NCBI GenBank assembly: GCA_000711775.1
Contig: ARYC01000048.1
Location: 264,793 to 328,792, forward strand
From: Oxytricha trifallax
Taxonomy: Eukaryota; Ciliophora; Spirotrichea; Sporadotrichida; Oxytrichidae
Direction: 5' to 3'
Length of the DNA: 64,000 bases
Within the stretch, counting starts at the first letter, position 1. The number at the start of each line of letters is the position of its first letter. Shown here piece by piece: positions 21,701-33,523 of the stretch. The notes beneath the pieces are model-generated. The model was not told the DNA's origin. It saw only the letters and a program-made list of their open reading frames with translations, and searched no databases. Position numbers and translations under genes: made by a program.

Positions 21701-24700
21701 TGTTGTATCAAGGAAGCAGAGATGGTTACAAAATCAACTCAATTGAGAAGTTGTATAATTAAGGACCAACAGTGTGGTTTATTCTTAGTGAATTTGGATA
21801 AGTCTTTGGTGGCTATACGTCAATACAAATTAAGTTATATAAACATAGCATAAATTAATATTTTAAGTATTCAAAAAACCAATTAAAACTTAATAAAAGA
21901 GTTGTATAAGATTATTGTATAAAGTTTGATAAAATTAGAACTAACGCTATTAAGGTAAATCTTTTGGGTATTATTTAATACCAAATACCATCAAAAATAG
22001 TTTAATTGATATTTTGTTGTTTAAAATAAAATATACAATTTAACACATTCATTATGAAGGTCATGTAGAGGTTTAATATTAAAATATTTGTAATTTAAGT
22101 GAGTATTTGCGAGGTCTGGGTCTATTTATGACTGTGGATAAATAGATTTATCATTTAAATTGCGATATGGATGTGATGATTATAGTGTTATCTCAAACCT
22201 ATTCCTAATTACTCTTCGATAGCAAGCCTGATTCATAAATTTTCTCATGCCGAGAAGTTTCATTTCCAATTAGTTTTAAATTTAAAGAGATAGAATCTCA
22301 TTTCAATGATGAAGAACCCTTAAATATAATTTTTAATTAAATCTTTAAATTATTTATCAATGATAAAACTAGTAAACAATAGTTTTATTTTTTCAAGTCG
22401 ACTAGAAAGCTGTGTTGATCCTTTAATAGTTTCCGAGTTAAATTCTTCGTTTAATTTATAGCTAATTTATAAATAAAAATGGAAATAGCTTACAAAGTCA
22501 ATAGATTAAAAGAGATTTATTTTAACGCTACATTTATTATTGTAATTTAAAATTATATAATTGATTAAATAAGAGATATTTATGTCATAAATAAAAGTTT
22601 ATTTTATTTTTTGGAGGGGCGATATCTGAAACAAAGCGACATTATCTGAACCAAAGTTTTTTTTAATTGTTTAAATGAGTTGGCGTATCTGCTCAAGTTC
22701 AAATTGAGGTTGGAGAACACGAATAAAGTATTTTCAATTACGACCAATTAACCTATAGTGCTGAAAATACAGGAACTTAATTTCAATTTTATCATAAATT
22801 TACATCAACTTTATTATTTTTCTTTAAAACTTTCACAATTTTAAATGCATAAATTATTAAGACTCATGTCAATAGGTTATCTTACATAGATGATTGACTT
22901 GTATACAATATTTATTATTTAAGTTAAGCATTAGTTATAATTATATGTTGTAGATAACCTATTGACATGAGTCTTAATAATTTATGCATTTAAAATTGTG
23001 AAAGTTTTAAAGAAAAATAATAAAGTTGATGTAAATTTATGATAAAATTGAAATTAAGTTCCTGTATTTTCAGCACTATAGGTTAATTGGTCGTAATTGA
23101 AAATACTTTATTCGTGTTCTCCAACCCCAATTTGAACTTGAGCAGATACGCCAACTCATTTAAACAATTAAAAAAAACTTTGGTTCAGATAATGTCGCTT
23201 TGTTTCAGATATGGCCCCCCCCCAATATTTTAAATGAAAGCAAAAAATTTTGTTTTCAAATTAATTTTTAAAAAAATCAGTAGAGGTGAAATTTTTAAAT
23301 TATTAAGAATTTTACTAGAGGGTTAATGATATTTATTTTGATTAAATTATTGTGTTCGCGTTGCCACACTGGATTATTTTTAGACCCATTTATCCATACT
23401 TTTAATTTTAAGGAAGATATTCTGAAAATCCCAGAAATGATGAATATACCTAAGAAAATTATGTTGGAATAGCGAATGAGAATTTATCAATAACTAGCTC
23501 TATAGCTTAAAAAGAAATAAAATAAAAAAGTTAAAAAACAAAAATTAAAAATTTCAATGTTTGTTTTACATATTAATTAATTAAGTTTTAATACTTAAAC
23601 CTAATTAAAATGTGTCATTGTTTAATCTTAACTAATGTATATTGATAAGTTATTATTCTTTTAGATATTTTTTAATTCATTTTTAACAGTCTCTCCATTT
23701 AATTCTACTCGCTTAATAATGGTATGTCAATAATCTCCTTATAAAATTTAAGGCCTTTAATTAAACTTTATAATGAACAAATCTATAAAATCTTTTTATT
23801 CAAATCCAGACCTAAACCCCAAATTAAATACACTAAATATTTTATATATTTTAATCACTGAATCTAAATAATTTTTTTTCATTTTTAACATATCGCACTT
23901 TATGTAATTCTCATATAAATTGATCATAAAATTCTTTTATTGAATAATTATAATTCTTAACACGATAAATTTTTATTTATTTTTACCTATTTAAAAAATC
24001 TATTAATCATAATTTTATTTAAACTTTTTTTAAAATATTTTACATTAAAATGGCAAATTAAAATTTAGATTTGCGGGAAATTTATCGTAGTTAAATATTT
24101 TATAAAAAACAAAAATAGTTATAAAAATTTTTGTAGGAAAAATAACAAAAGATTATTTATCTTATTGTAATATATTACATATTTAAAAAAAATTTTATTA
24201 AAATAAATAAAATCAATAACTTGGAAAAAAAACTAGGCAAGCTGTGATGATGTCAAAGCTTTTATCTTTTAATTGAACAAAAGAACAATTCACAAACAAT
24301 ATTATGTCAATAATATTAAAAAATTGAGCATTTAATTTAAATTAAGTTAATTTTTATACTTTAATTGAATTATATTATAATCATTTGAGATTTTAAAAAC
24401 ATTAAAAACTGAAATTATTGTTTTTATTTATTCAATGCAATTAAATTAAAATATCGCAAATGTTATAATAATTTTGGACTTTAAAAATCACAATTTATTT
24501 AATTTCCCAAAAGAAATTGATTCCTACGATATTAGAATTAGCAGTCTGCTATTCATTAATCTAACAACTCTTATCTTTGCGTTTTTGGTGGCTAATCTGG
24601 AGATGCTTTTATTTAATACGATTGCGACATAAATACCAAAAGTTATTGTGAATTAGGAGGTACATACTTGCCACCTAATGGATATCAGTTGGGATCAAAT

Positions 24701-24772
24701 GAAGCTAAAAGCTATTTAGCTGGATAAAGGAATTTCAAAGTTATTGAGATTGAAGTTTATTCATTCAACTGA
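18800..24772 (+). CDS. RING/B-box/TLDc gene B in germline form, with large inserts
   Basis: Segments in order: RING (18800-19045: CKSC, then CLHRSCQNC after a 54-bp IES, then CFQCKG); B-box (19153-19270: CENHPNSTADVLCLQCDVLSCKKC, then HQGH); coiled coil (19445-19560, and 19655-19780 with VEIISKVYERQLQNIQSEMY as in gene A); QYLQFTNLVNLELNK (21596-21650); TLDc N-half (21680-21835: LYQGSRDGY, PTVWFILSEFGQVFGGY); TLDc C-half (24248-24300 and 24545-24772: AFIFQLNKR, FGGQSGDAFIQYDCD, LGGTYLPP, YLAGQRNFKVIEIEVY, TGA 24770-24772). RING plus B-box suggests a TRIM-like ubiquitin-ligase scaffold (inference). A 2-nt length difference after the B-box breaks the simple frame. Inserts include palindromes at 20629 and 22613 and a TBE relic. 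Confidence 0.65.
18891..18944 (+). other. IES in gene B RING domain (54 bp, pointer GAAT)
   Basis: GAAT at 18887-18890 and 18941-18944. Excision joins CAG GAA to TGT CTC CAT, completing the RING motif C-x-H-x2-C-x2-C. Confidence 0.75.
19131..19152 (+). other. IES in gene B before the B-box (22 bp, pointer ATTT)
   Basis: ATTT at 19127-19130 and 19149-19152. Excision gives LPILCENHP in frame, joining to the B-box Cys/His ligands. Confidence 0.75.
20629..21034. mobile_element. Degenerate palindromic element in gene B
   Basis: Ends ATATTGGAATATAATGGATT and its approximate complement ending CATACGATAT. Inner motifs GTTAACTTCGTCAAAACCTG and TTTTAAGAAAGTTAAC are complementary. About 406 bp, same size as the other members. 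Confidence 0.6.
22118..22260 (+). pseudogene. Relic of the TBE transposase 5' end
   Basis: GGTCTATTTATGA, then TTGCGATATGGATGTGAT, then TCTCAAACCT match the start of the copy 2 transposase (35320-35410) in order and spacing, followed by a decayed match to the HTH region. No TBE ends nearby. An old deleted TBE inside the gene B insert. Confidence 0.65.
22613..23223. mobile_element. 611-bp near-perfect palindrome with GGGGC...GCCCC ends
   Basis: Arms of about 271 bp (22613-22883 and 22953-23223) with a 69-bp spacer. The outer sequence ATATCTGAAACAAAGCGACA is mirrored on the right; inner ends TTAAGACTCATGTCAATAGG are mirrored exactly. Only a few mismatches, so it is recent or kept identical by conversion. 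Adds C-tract length differences at the right end. No ORF. Confidence 0.85.
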
Positions 24773-25003
24773 ACTATTGAGAATGTAGGATAAATTTGAA
24801 TTTAAAGCATTTTAATCTTATATAAAAATTATAGTTTTTTATTTTTACTGAATGATAAGAGAGAACCAAAATATTTTCTAAATTTAAACTATTAAAGGAG
24901 TTTTAAAGCTATTTAATTGATTTACAAGAATAAAATATTTTGATTAATACACATTACTTAAATGAATTATTTAAATGATTAGGTGCATCTTTTAAACATA
25001 AAT

Positions 25004-25347
25004 CAGGGGGGAAGTTTTCTGCCCCTAACTTGGTAAAAAGTAACCAAGGAGGGAAGTTTCTTGCCCATTACACAATTTTATATAATTTTATAAATGTCTC
25101 AATATCTCAATCATCAATTATGTTATAATAATTCATATTTTAACATTAAATAATTTCTTATAATCATATTAGAAATATCAATATTTTATCAAAATAACAT
25201 ATATTATTAATTGATATAATTAGTGCAACAGATTTTAAAATATTTAATAAGACAATTAATAATATAAACCTTGAAATTTAATTAAAAATGTTTTTTATTT
25301 ATGGTTAAAGTATGATTTCAAATTTTAATGTTGGAGGCAGGAGACTT
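25004..25347. mobile_element. Element of the GGGGGAAGTTTCCTGCCCC family (degenerate)
   Basis: Left end GGGGGGAAGTTTTCTGCCCC with a second inner copy (GGGAAGTTTCTTGCCC), right end GTTGGAGGCAGGAGACTTCT. Same arrangement as at 56467 and 61591. Confidence 0.6.
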
Positions 25348-25379
25348 CTGAAGATGAGATGAAATTTCCTCATTCATTA

Positions 25380-26599
25380 ATTAAATTAATTTTTTATATT
25401 GCATATATTTCAATTTTATATTTTTATTTGTGAAATAATCTAAATACTTATTAATAATATTTTCTTATCTAATTCAAATATAACAAATACTTCTAATAAA
25501 AATATATATTCAATTTTTAACCAAATAAGTAGTTAGAATTCGATTTTTAACTAAGAATTATAGTATATTATTGAGTTTGTTTTATAAAGTTGAAATTAAA
25601 AAATTGTTACAGCTTACTTAGTATTAGTGTCAATAATAATAACTTTAGTGAAGATAAATGTTTAAGAAGGATAGTAATCTCCCTCATTTAAAAATTTATA
25701 TTTGGATGAGAACTCCAATAATATATTAATTAATGGATACCTTTGGATACTTATATTATTAATTTTTGAATAATCCTGAATTTATGATCAAATATGTCTT
25801 ATCTCTCATATTTTTAAATATTATAGTTTGTCATCTTGATTATATTTATCTAAGTATATTGTTATACCATAATTAATAACATTAGTAGGATATGAATTTA
25901 GTTCAATAGGTTAAAAGTTAATTATTTCTTTATTAACAACCAGATGATATTGAGAAGAAAAAAATTATAAAAATTTAAATAAATGAGAGATCATCAAAAA
26001 GAATGAAAAAGATATTAGGTTTAATATGAAAGCAAATTAAAAGAATTAATGATTTAAAAAACTAATTAAATTTATAAATGATAAAATGATTAAAAATGTA
26101 TATGAATTAATATTATTATATTTTTCACTTCAACTTGTTAGATCCCCGAATTAACATTTAAACTATTCGTATAGGGTTTTATTAATACCTCTAAATAAAA
26201 TAAAATATAAAATAGAAATAGGTAAATGAATAAATTTATTTGAAATTTTTGACTGAGTTTATTAGAAACATATGTTTGAAATGAATTTTAAACCTTGAGT
26301 TATTTGTTCAATCTTTTTTTAAATATTTTAAGAAAATAAAAAATTATAACTTTAAATTGAATTGTATGTGAATAAATTAAGGGATAAAAGACTAGATTTT
26401 AATAAATATAAATTTATTTTAGTTAATTTAATATTTAAATTTTATTATTATAGCTTTAAATTTCTTAACTTTTTGAGCTGTAAGCATATAAATATTTTTT
26501 AATATTGAGATAGAGTTGCATAAAATAATTAGAATTTATTAATTAGACTAAATATATTAAATCAAAATAAGAAATATTTTAGTATTCATGTTTTAATAA
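25380..26599. other. AT-rich spacer, no gene seen
   Basis: Between genes B (+) and D (-), which converge here. No codon-like stretch on either strand. Confidence 0.55.
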
Positions 26600-29500
26600 T
26601 CAATCCTTTTTAAATGAGTAAACCTCGATCTCTAAAACCTTGAAGTGCTTTTATCCAGCTAAATATTTTTCCGCTTTTTTAGACTCAAATTAAATTCCTT
26701 CAGGCAATATATAGTATTCCCCTAAATGACTCACATTATTCTTATTTTTATCACAAAAATCTTCAATAGTAAGATCATCACTTTTACCAAATGCACACAT
26801 TTTTTTCTTATCCAAAAAAATACCTCCGTATTTAATCATCATTTTCTTAAAATGAATTGATCTTTAACTCAAACTAAATATAAAAGCTTCATTATCTATT
26901 TGATATGATTAATGATATGATCTCCAAGGAAAAGATGTTTAATTTATGGGCATTTAAAATTAATATTTGTCAATTTTTTTATTTTATCTTAATAGCAATA
27001 AGCATGACTATACAGAAAATTTTATAGTTCATGATTATTCTAAGATAAAAAGAATTCATAATAAAAAATAATTTACTATAATTGATAATGGAAAATCAAT
27101 CAATATAGTAATCTTGTTCTGATTTGTACCAAAATGTATAAAGCTCAAATAATTCAAAGATTTGTATGCTCTCAGCTTAAATTAATCAAAATAAGAATTT
27201 TATTTAATTAACAATCGTACAAAAACTTTTACCAATAGTTATTATTAATTTTGATAAAAATAATTCTCAGAAAGACAAAAAAATATAAACAGACGTTCAT
27301 TATGAAAACTAAAACTCAGAAAAAATTAAAGCAATAAAAATATGGAAAAAATGGTATGTACAAATCTAAGGTATTTTTCAGTTAAAAACTTTATAATATT
27401 AGTTTTTGTTTATTTGAAAATGACTGTAAAAGAACTAACTATCAAAATTTCAAAAGATAATCTAAAATAGTAGGAATACATTTGAATTTAATATAAATTA
27501 AAAATTAAATTAATATATATTTTAATTCGAAGCAGTTTACATTCTTGAAACCGAGGCAATATGGTATTTGTTCAATAGAAAATTTAAAATTAATTTGACT
27601 TTATGGTGGTACCCCTTTATTGCATCTCTGGAGCTATATAAATCAATTTAATAATTTTCATTTTGGTGAATTGTTTAGTTAATATATAATAAATGATTTA
27701 AATTGATTTATATTGCTTCAGGAATGCAATAAAAGGGTACCACCATTCATAAAGTCAAGCTAATTTTAAATTTTCTATCGAACAAGCACCATAAGCACTA
27801 TTTTATCACATCACTATTGCGAGATAGGTGTAAAATTATGGGTTGTTTTTGGAACATTTTTATTAATTATTTTATCTATCTTTAGGGATGTGACAAAATA
27901 GTACAAAAAATAGAAACATTCAAATTAGTTTTGATTCTCTATCGTCGACCAGTAGTAAATATTGTTTACGTTTGGCAAGTTTAACTGTATTTATTTTTTA
28001 TTTGTTTTAATTTAATTTCACAAAAAATTCTATTTTCATCCTATAATATAATTTTTTTCTATTTTAAGATTATTATACTATCTACTTATATGAACAAGAT
28101 AAGCTTTATTTAATAATTTTATTTATTTAATATATTATAAAAAATATAACGATACTGTTTAAATGTTTTCAAATAATATTTAAATATATTAATTTAAATT
28201 AAAATTAATAGATGTATATCCACCAAATACTTATCCATATTCGCTAAGAATAAAGCAGACTGTAGGTCCTTTTTCATCACACAACTCATGAAACTTGGAT
28301 GCAGTAAATCCATCACGAGAACCTTTATATTATAGGTCAAATGATTTCTCCTCATAGTTAGATATGTAATAACAATTAATAAAAAAATATAGGTTAATTA
28401 ATTAATAAATCTTTAATAAAACATCAATTTTTTTTTAAATAATTATATTATTATAAAGATTTGACTATTTTTATTTGTCGAATAATATCTTAATTTTATT
28501 ATTTTAAATATAAAATATTCCGTTGGTCATAAAAATTAGACTTTTCATTTGATTTGATTTTATAAATATATTTTTTAATAATATATAAGCATTTTGTCTA
28601 ACTTTAATATTAATGTAAAATATAATATTATTCAATCTCTAATGTAGATTTTTTTCTTTTATTAGAAATATTTTTATTACTCAAGATTAAGGAATTTGAT
28701 AAAATTCATAATTTAATAGCATCTACAAATAAAAAAATAATATATTGAAGAATTTATAAGGTTATGCTAACTTATAGAAAAACCCACAAATTATAAGAGT
28801 AGATCTCTTGCATCATAATGAAGAGTCTTGATCGAAATAAATAAATAAAATTTAGATTAGATATTTAAGCAAAAATTTATTCTTAAGGAACTCTAACAAA
28901 TATTTTAATGATTTAAAATAATTAAATTTGTTATGTTAATTCTAATTATAATAAGAAATTAATAATTTAATTACATTAGATATGTGATCTTTTAGAAGGC
29001 TATTTTATTTATTTTTGACTTCTTCGTCAACAAGCTTTCTAAACAGTTTTTTTGAAACTAATTAATGCGCTTCTTGCAATACAATCTTTTATAATTAGTT
29101 TACATTTATTCATTCGTATTAAATTTGAAAGAAAAAAATAAAATAAAATTGATAGAATTAATTCAAGTAATTTGAATATATTTGGTAAATTAATAAATCT
29201 TTTATAAAAAATAAATTTTTAAGCTCATAGTATTTTATTATGTCATTATTTTCTTACTTGTAGGAAAGTATTATTGAATTTTTAAAAAATTAATCAATAT
29301 TTATTTTATTTAATCTTTATATGTCAAGTTGAAAATACTAACATTTTAAAAATACAGTTCATCAATTTAAATGCCCCAATTACCTTGATTATTAAACGTG
29401 TTGGTTTAATTATACTGATAAATGAAATTAATATATTTAGTTATATTTATTAAAAAAAACTTTTTTTACCATAAATTAAAAATACACTAAACATTTGATT

Positions 29501-32500
29501 AGCATCACTTATAGATTCAACTTTTTCAATCAATTTTATATTTTATTTAAAGGCATTTAGATTACTCTCTAATTAATCTTGATTTAGCTTATTAGCCTTT
29601 ATTTGATTAAAAATAAATATTATTAAATAATTTAATTTACAGAAACAAAAGCTTTTTTTTTAATTTATCTGACTTGAGACATTTTCAATTTTCTTAGAGA
29701 ATATCGTGTTGATATCTATGCAATTCTAATCTAATAGTTGCTTACTTTAATTTTAATATTTATAAATTCAAATAAACAAATGAATAAAGCAGTATATCCT
29801 TCATATCAATTAAAATTTAATATTGCTTAAGCTCTTATAACTACTCTGATTTAATGTTGTCCAAGTATCAGACTCCTTAATTTATTTGCTAAACAATTGA
29901 ATCCTGACTATCATTCTTTTTGTTTAGCTTTTATTCCAATTTTTCTATAATGTCCTTCAAGTTAAAATACAATTTTACAAATTCACCTATAAATATTTTT
30001 TTACCTTATATATATATATATATATATAAAAGAGTAAAATCATTAGTATAAGGTAAATTGTAATATCTTAATTAAAATTCAGTTCTTTATCTTAGTACAT
30101 AAATTAATTTAGTTTAATAGTTTTTTAAAAAGATCTGTGATCATAGGAATCGAACCCTCTGACACTTGACTACAAACCCCCAATTTTACCATCTGCATTG
30201 TATTATGATATTACCGTTTTTATGTCTTATTTTCCTTTTAAATACATTATCAAAAATTTGATAACTTCAAAAATCATTCTACTCTCAATCTCTGATGAAA
30301 AACTTAAAGCTCTTAAAGAAACGCTTCTTGACTAAATGAAAATTTAGTAGAAAATTCTTCTAATACTCAAAAGAAAAACTATTAACAAAAGATGAATATT
30401 AACACTCAGAATACACTACCTTAACATATTTTTAAGAAAATTGAGCTGTTAAATAACAAAAATAAAAAGCGCTATAGGACAAGAAGGTAAGAAAATTAAA
30501 AATACAGAGAATGTTTAAATATATAATTGACAACTTTAGTAATTTATTTTATTATAATTCTCTTCTATAAATAAAAAGTAAATACTGAACTTCTTATTAT
30601 TTAAATTGATTTATTTTTATTACATTTAATATAACCACGATTGCATTCAAAATTAGTCATGGGGTTTTATATATATATATTGGGAATAAAAGATAATATA
30701 TGTCATGTTATTTAATAAAAATACAGTTAAATAATAAAATATATGCTATATTAAAAGAATATTTTTAATTTATAATTAATATAAAAATAGTTAGTGTTTG
30801 ATTAAGCCTAGACCTTAAAATAAAATAATTTTATTGTATGAATAAATTTGATTTGAAAAAGAATATTTATAATTAATGAATTATAAAACTAAATACATGG
30901 CAGTTAACTTTCTTGAAACCGAGGGAATATTGTCCCATTTGATAGAGAATTCAAAATCAGCTGTACTTAACTGCTGCCGGTACCCTCTATGCAATCCTGA
31001 AGTGTGGTAAATCAACTTTCATTTTGGGTGATGTGTTTAGTAGATTTTAATGGAAAAGTTAAAGTCGATTTACCACGATTCAGGATTGCATAGAGGGTAC
31101 CGCAGCAGTAAAGTCCAGCTAATTTTGAGTTCTCTATCGGGCAAGTACCATATTGTCTAGGTTTTAAGAAAGTAAACTGCCACGTATTTAGTTTTATAAT
31201 TCATTAATACTAAATATTTTTTTTCAAATAAAATTTATTCATACAATTATAATCTGTTCTAATGAATTAGATTTTTCATTCAAAGATATATCTAAATTCA
31301 CAATTTATTATTCTTGTTATTTCATAGATTAATCAGTCAAGCTTTTAAAGGCATTAAATTGGGAATCAAGCTGTAAATTTTGCTAATTTGATGTATAAAT
31401 TAATATTTTATAATTTTTAAATAAAATATTAAAGATTGATGATTCTATTTTTGAATTGATATCAGAGTTTGTCGCTTCTTACTTTTGAATAATATCAAAG
31501 ATTGATTAATCAAGTTTTCCATGCATAGAATCTTTCAAATCTTGTAATTCTTGACTTTAAATCAATCTTCTTCAATAAAATATCATTATAATGATTATAC
31601 ATTAAATTGATTCAAAATAATATTAAAATTAATAATTTTTAACTTAATTTTAATATGAATTATAGTAAATATTTTTTTATTTAATCTCTCTTAAGTGACC
31701 TGTTTTATGAACTCTTATTAATTTCTGCTAAAATCTTTGATTTTATCATTAAAATATTTTTACGACAGGTCCAAAGTTCGAAGTAAATAATAAATTAATT
31801 TTGAAGTCTTGATATTAGAGCCTTTTAATCTAGTTGATCATTAAAATATTGATAAAATTATTATTAAATTTTATTATCATTTCCCCCTTCTTGCTTAGAT
31901 TCCTCCTCTTAGATATAATTTGTTTTGCTTTGAGGGTCTGGAGTGATTGATGAGTAGTATTTTTCATAATTTAAATGCAGCATATTTATTGACTCAGACT
32001 TAGATAATCTGTGCTGTAATCATAAGATTTTCATTTAATATTTAAACATAAAATAAATTGTAATATTTAAATTGAATTATCTTTGGATTAAATCTTAATA
32101 AGATACATAAACTTAATATTATTTTATAGGTTTAAAATAGCTTAAAGGTTTTATTAACTTCTTATGTAATTTGCTCTGCATAAAACTCTTCGTCACAACA
32201 TAGAGCATGATTGAAAATGTTCAATGTTTGATTTACACATAAAAGAAACATTATTTACTTTGATTAAATAGTAGAATTAAAATGTAAATATTTATATGTA
32301 TTTTCTATATTTTCTTAAATTTATTAAAAATTATAAAGTAATTTTTGTTATAAATTTTATATCATATTTACTAAAATAAATGAATTTTCTTATAAATTTA
32401 CATTTATATCATTATAATTTTTTCGTTAATAAAATATTAAATTAATTTAAAATTAATTTTAAATTAGTGATAATAACTAAAAATCCACAAAAAATAGAAA

Positions 32501-33043
32501 TAATAGTAATATTATTTGATTAATCTATTTGGAAATATCCTCAAGTTTAGGTCTGACAAATACTAAATAATTTTTGAATCCTTCTGGAGTAAAGCTTGGC
32601 TTGCCTTGTTAACATTTTATTAACTTTTTATGAAATGGAGTGCACCTATAGCATATTAGCTCATTGCAATGATGACAGTAATCTTCAACGTATTTGTTAT
32701 CATGTGTTCTGCATTTTATGAACATAAATAATAAAATATGGTTAGTTTCTCTCTATTCTCAATCTATGTTTTAATAAGGTCATCAGTATTGAAAACGAAA
32801 TCTAGTGGAATTGTTGATTATTAATTTTTAAAAATATAAATTTAATGGAATAGTATGCTTTTCACTAAAGCAGCAAGGGTATGATCCGTCTTAATTTCTT
32901 TTCTCGAGTATATAAGTTTTGACGCAGCTTGAACAAGCATTTCTAAACTCACACATTTTGGCAGTACATGGTAGTTCAATTGGCATCCTTTACCCTGTGT
33001 TGAATATATTTGTACATTTTCCACACTTTAAAAGATTTTTCAT
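26600..33043 (-). CDS. RING/B-box/TLDc gene D in germline form (minus strand)
   Basis: Reading the minus strand: ATG 33043-33041; RING-like domain (33043-32840: CGKC, PCTAKMCEFRNACSSC, PCC); B-box (32725-32560: CRTHDNKYVEDYCHHCNELICYRC); TLDc N-half (28345-28205: LQYKGSRDGFTASKFHELCD, KGPTVCFILSEYGQVFGGYTS); TLDc C-half (26840-26600: MCAFGKSDD, SHLGEYYILP, KYLAGQKHFKVLEIEVYSF, TGA 26602-26600). The domain order equals gene B. Between the B-box and TLDc lie about 4 kb of mostly AT-rich sequence holding palindromes at 30833 and (between the TLDc halves) 27467. Head-to-head with kinase K1, 480 bp apart. Cellular role unknown; TRIM-like by architecture. Confidence 0.65.
27467..28049. mobile_element. 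Composite of nested palindromic elements inside gene D
   Basis: Left end TAGTAGGAATACATTTGAAT, right end TTTCATCCTATAATAT. The left part has arms with GGTGGTACCCCTTTATTGCA and its complement. A second inverted repeat follows (27790-27930: ACTATTTTATCACATC and GATGTGACAAAATAGT). About 583 bp, longer than the usual 415, consistent with one element inside or beside another. Confidence 0.6.
30137..30200 (-). other. tRNA-like T-arm relic
   Basis: The minus strand contains GAGGGTTCGATTCCTAT, the T-arm consensus, preceded by a GGTAAAATTGG D-arm-like string. Stems pair poorly (two wobbles and one mismatch in the T-stem) and no acceptor stem can be closed. A decayed tRNA or chance. Confidence 0.2.
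30833..31247. mobile_element. 415-bp palindromic element inside gene D
   Basis: Outer ends ATTGTATGAATAAATTT and its complement; inner arms GGCAGTTAACTTTCTTGAAA, GGTACCCTCTATGCAATCCT and complements; loop near 31040. Same interior motifs as the element at 59699. Confidence 0.85.
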
Positions 33044-33523
33044 TTTTGCTTACTGGTCTATAATAATATTAATAATATATTTTATAAATTGCAAATATCC
33101 TCTTTAAACTTATATATTATTTGAACTATCTTATCTTTGTATTTATTCAATCATTTATATTGAATTATTCATTTTAAATTTTTAAATTGCAGCTGCAATT
33201 GAGAATGATATAATTATAAAATTAATCTTAATATCGTATTACAATTCTTTTTTTATATATTCAAATTTATAAACTATAATAAAAATTCATACAAGCCAAT
33301 ATAAATTTAAATTCAAATTAAAGAAGGCTATAGATAATTAAAATATGTTGGATCTCAATTTAGTTTAAATAATTATATTAAATAGTTTTCAATTTAATTA
33401 TGGAATAAAGAATTCAACTAAAACGGTCTGTTGGGATAAACCATTTGAAGCTTTCTGAAGTTAAACATGAATCACATTAAAATAAAAAGAATAATATTTT
33501 ACTATATTGTTTTAAATTAAATT

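Noticed and set aside
22613-23223. CRISPR array or phage att sites
   Set aside because: The repeats are two long inverted arms, not spaced direct repeats, and the host is a eukaryote.
29980-30030. (TA)n run as a promoter or origin
   Set aside because: Simple AT microsatellites occur throughout this genome; nothing ties this one to a function.
30137-30200. Functional tRNA gene
   Set aside because: No acceptor stem, T-stem with a mismatch; kept only as a low-confidence relic.
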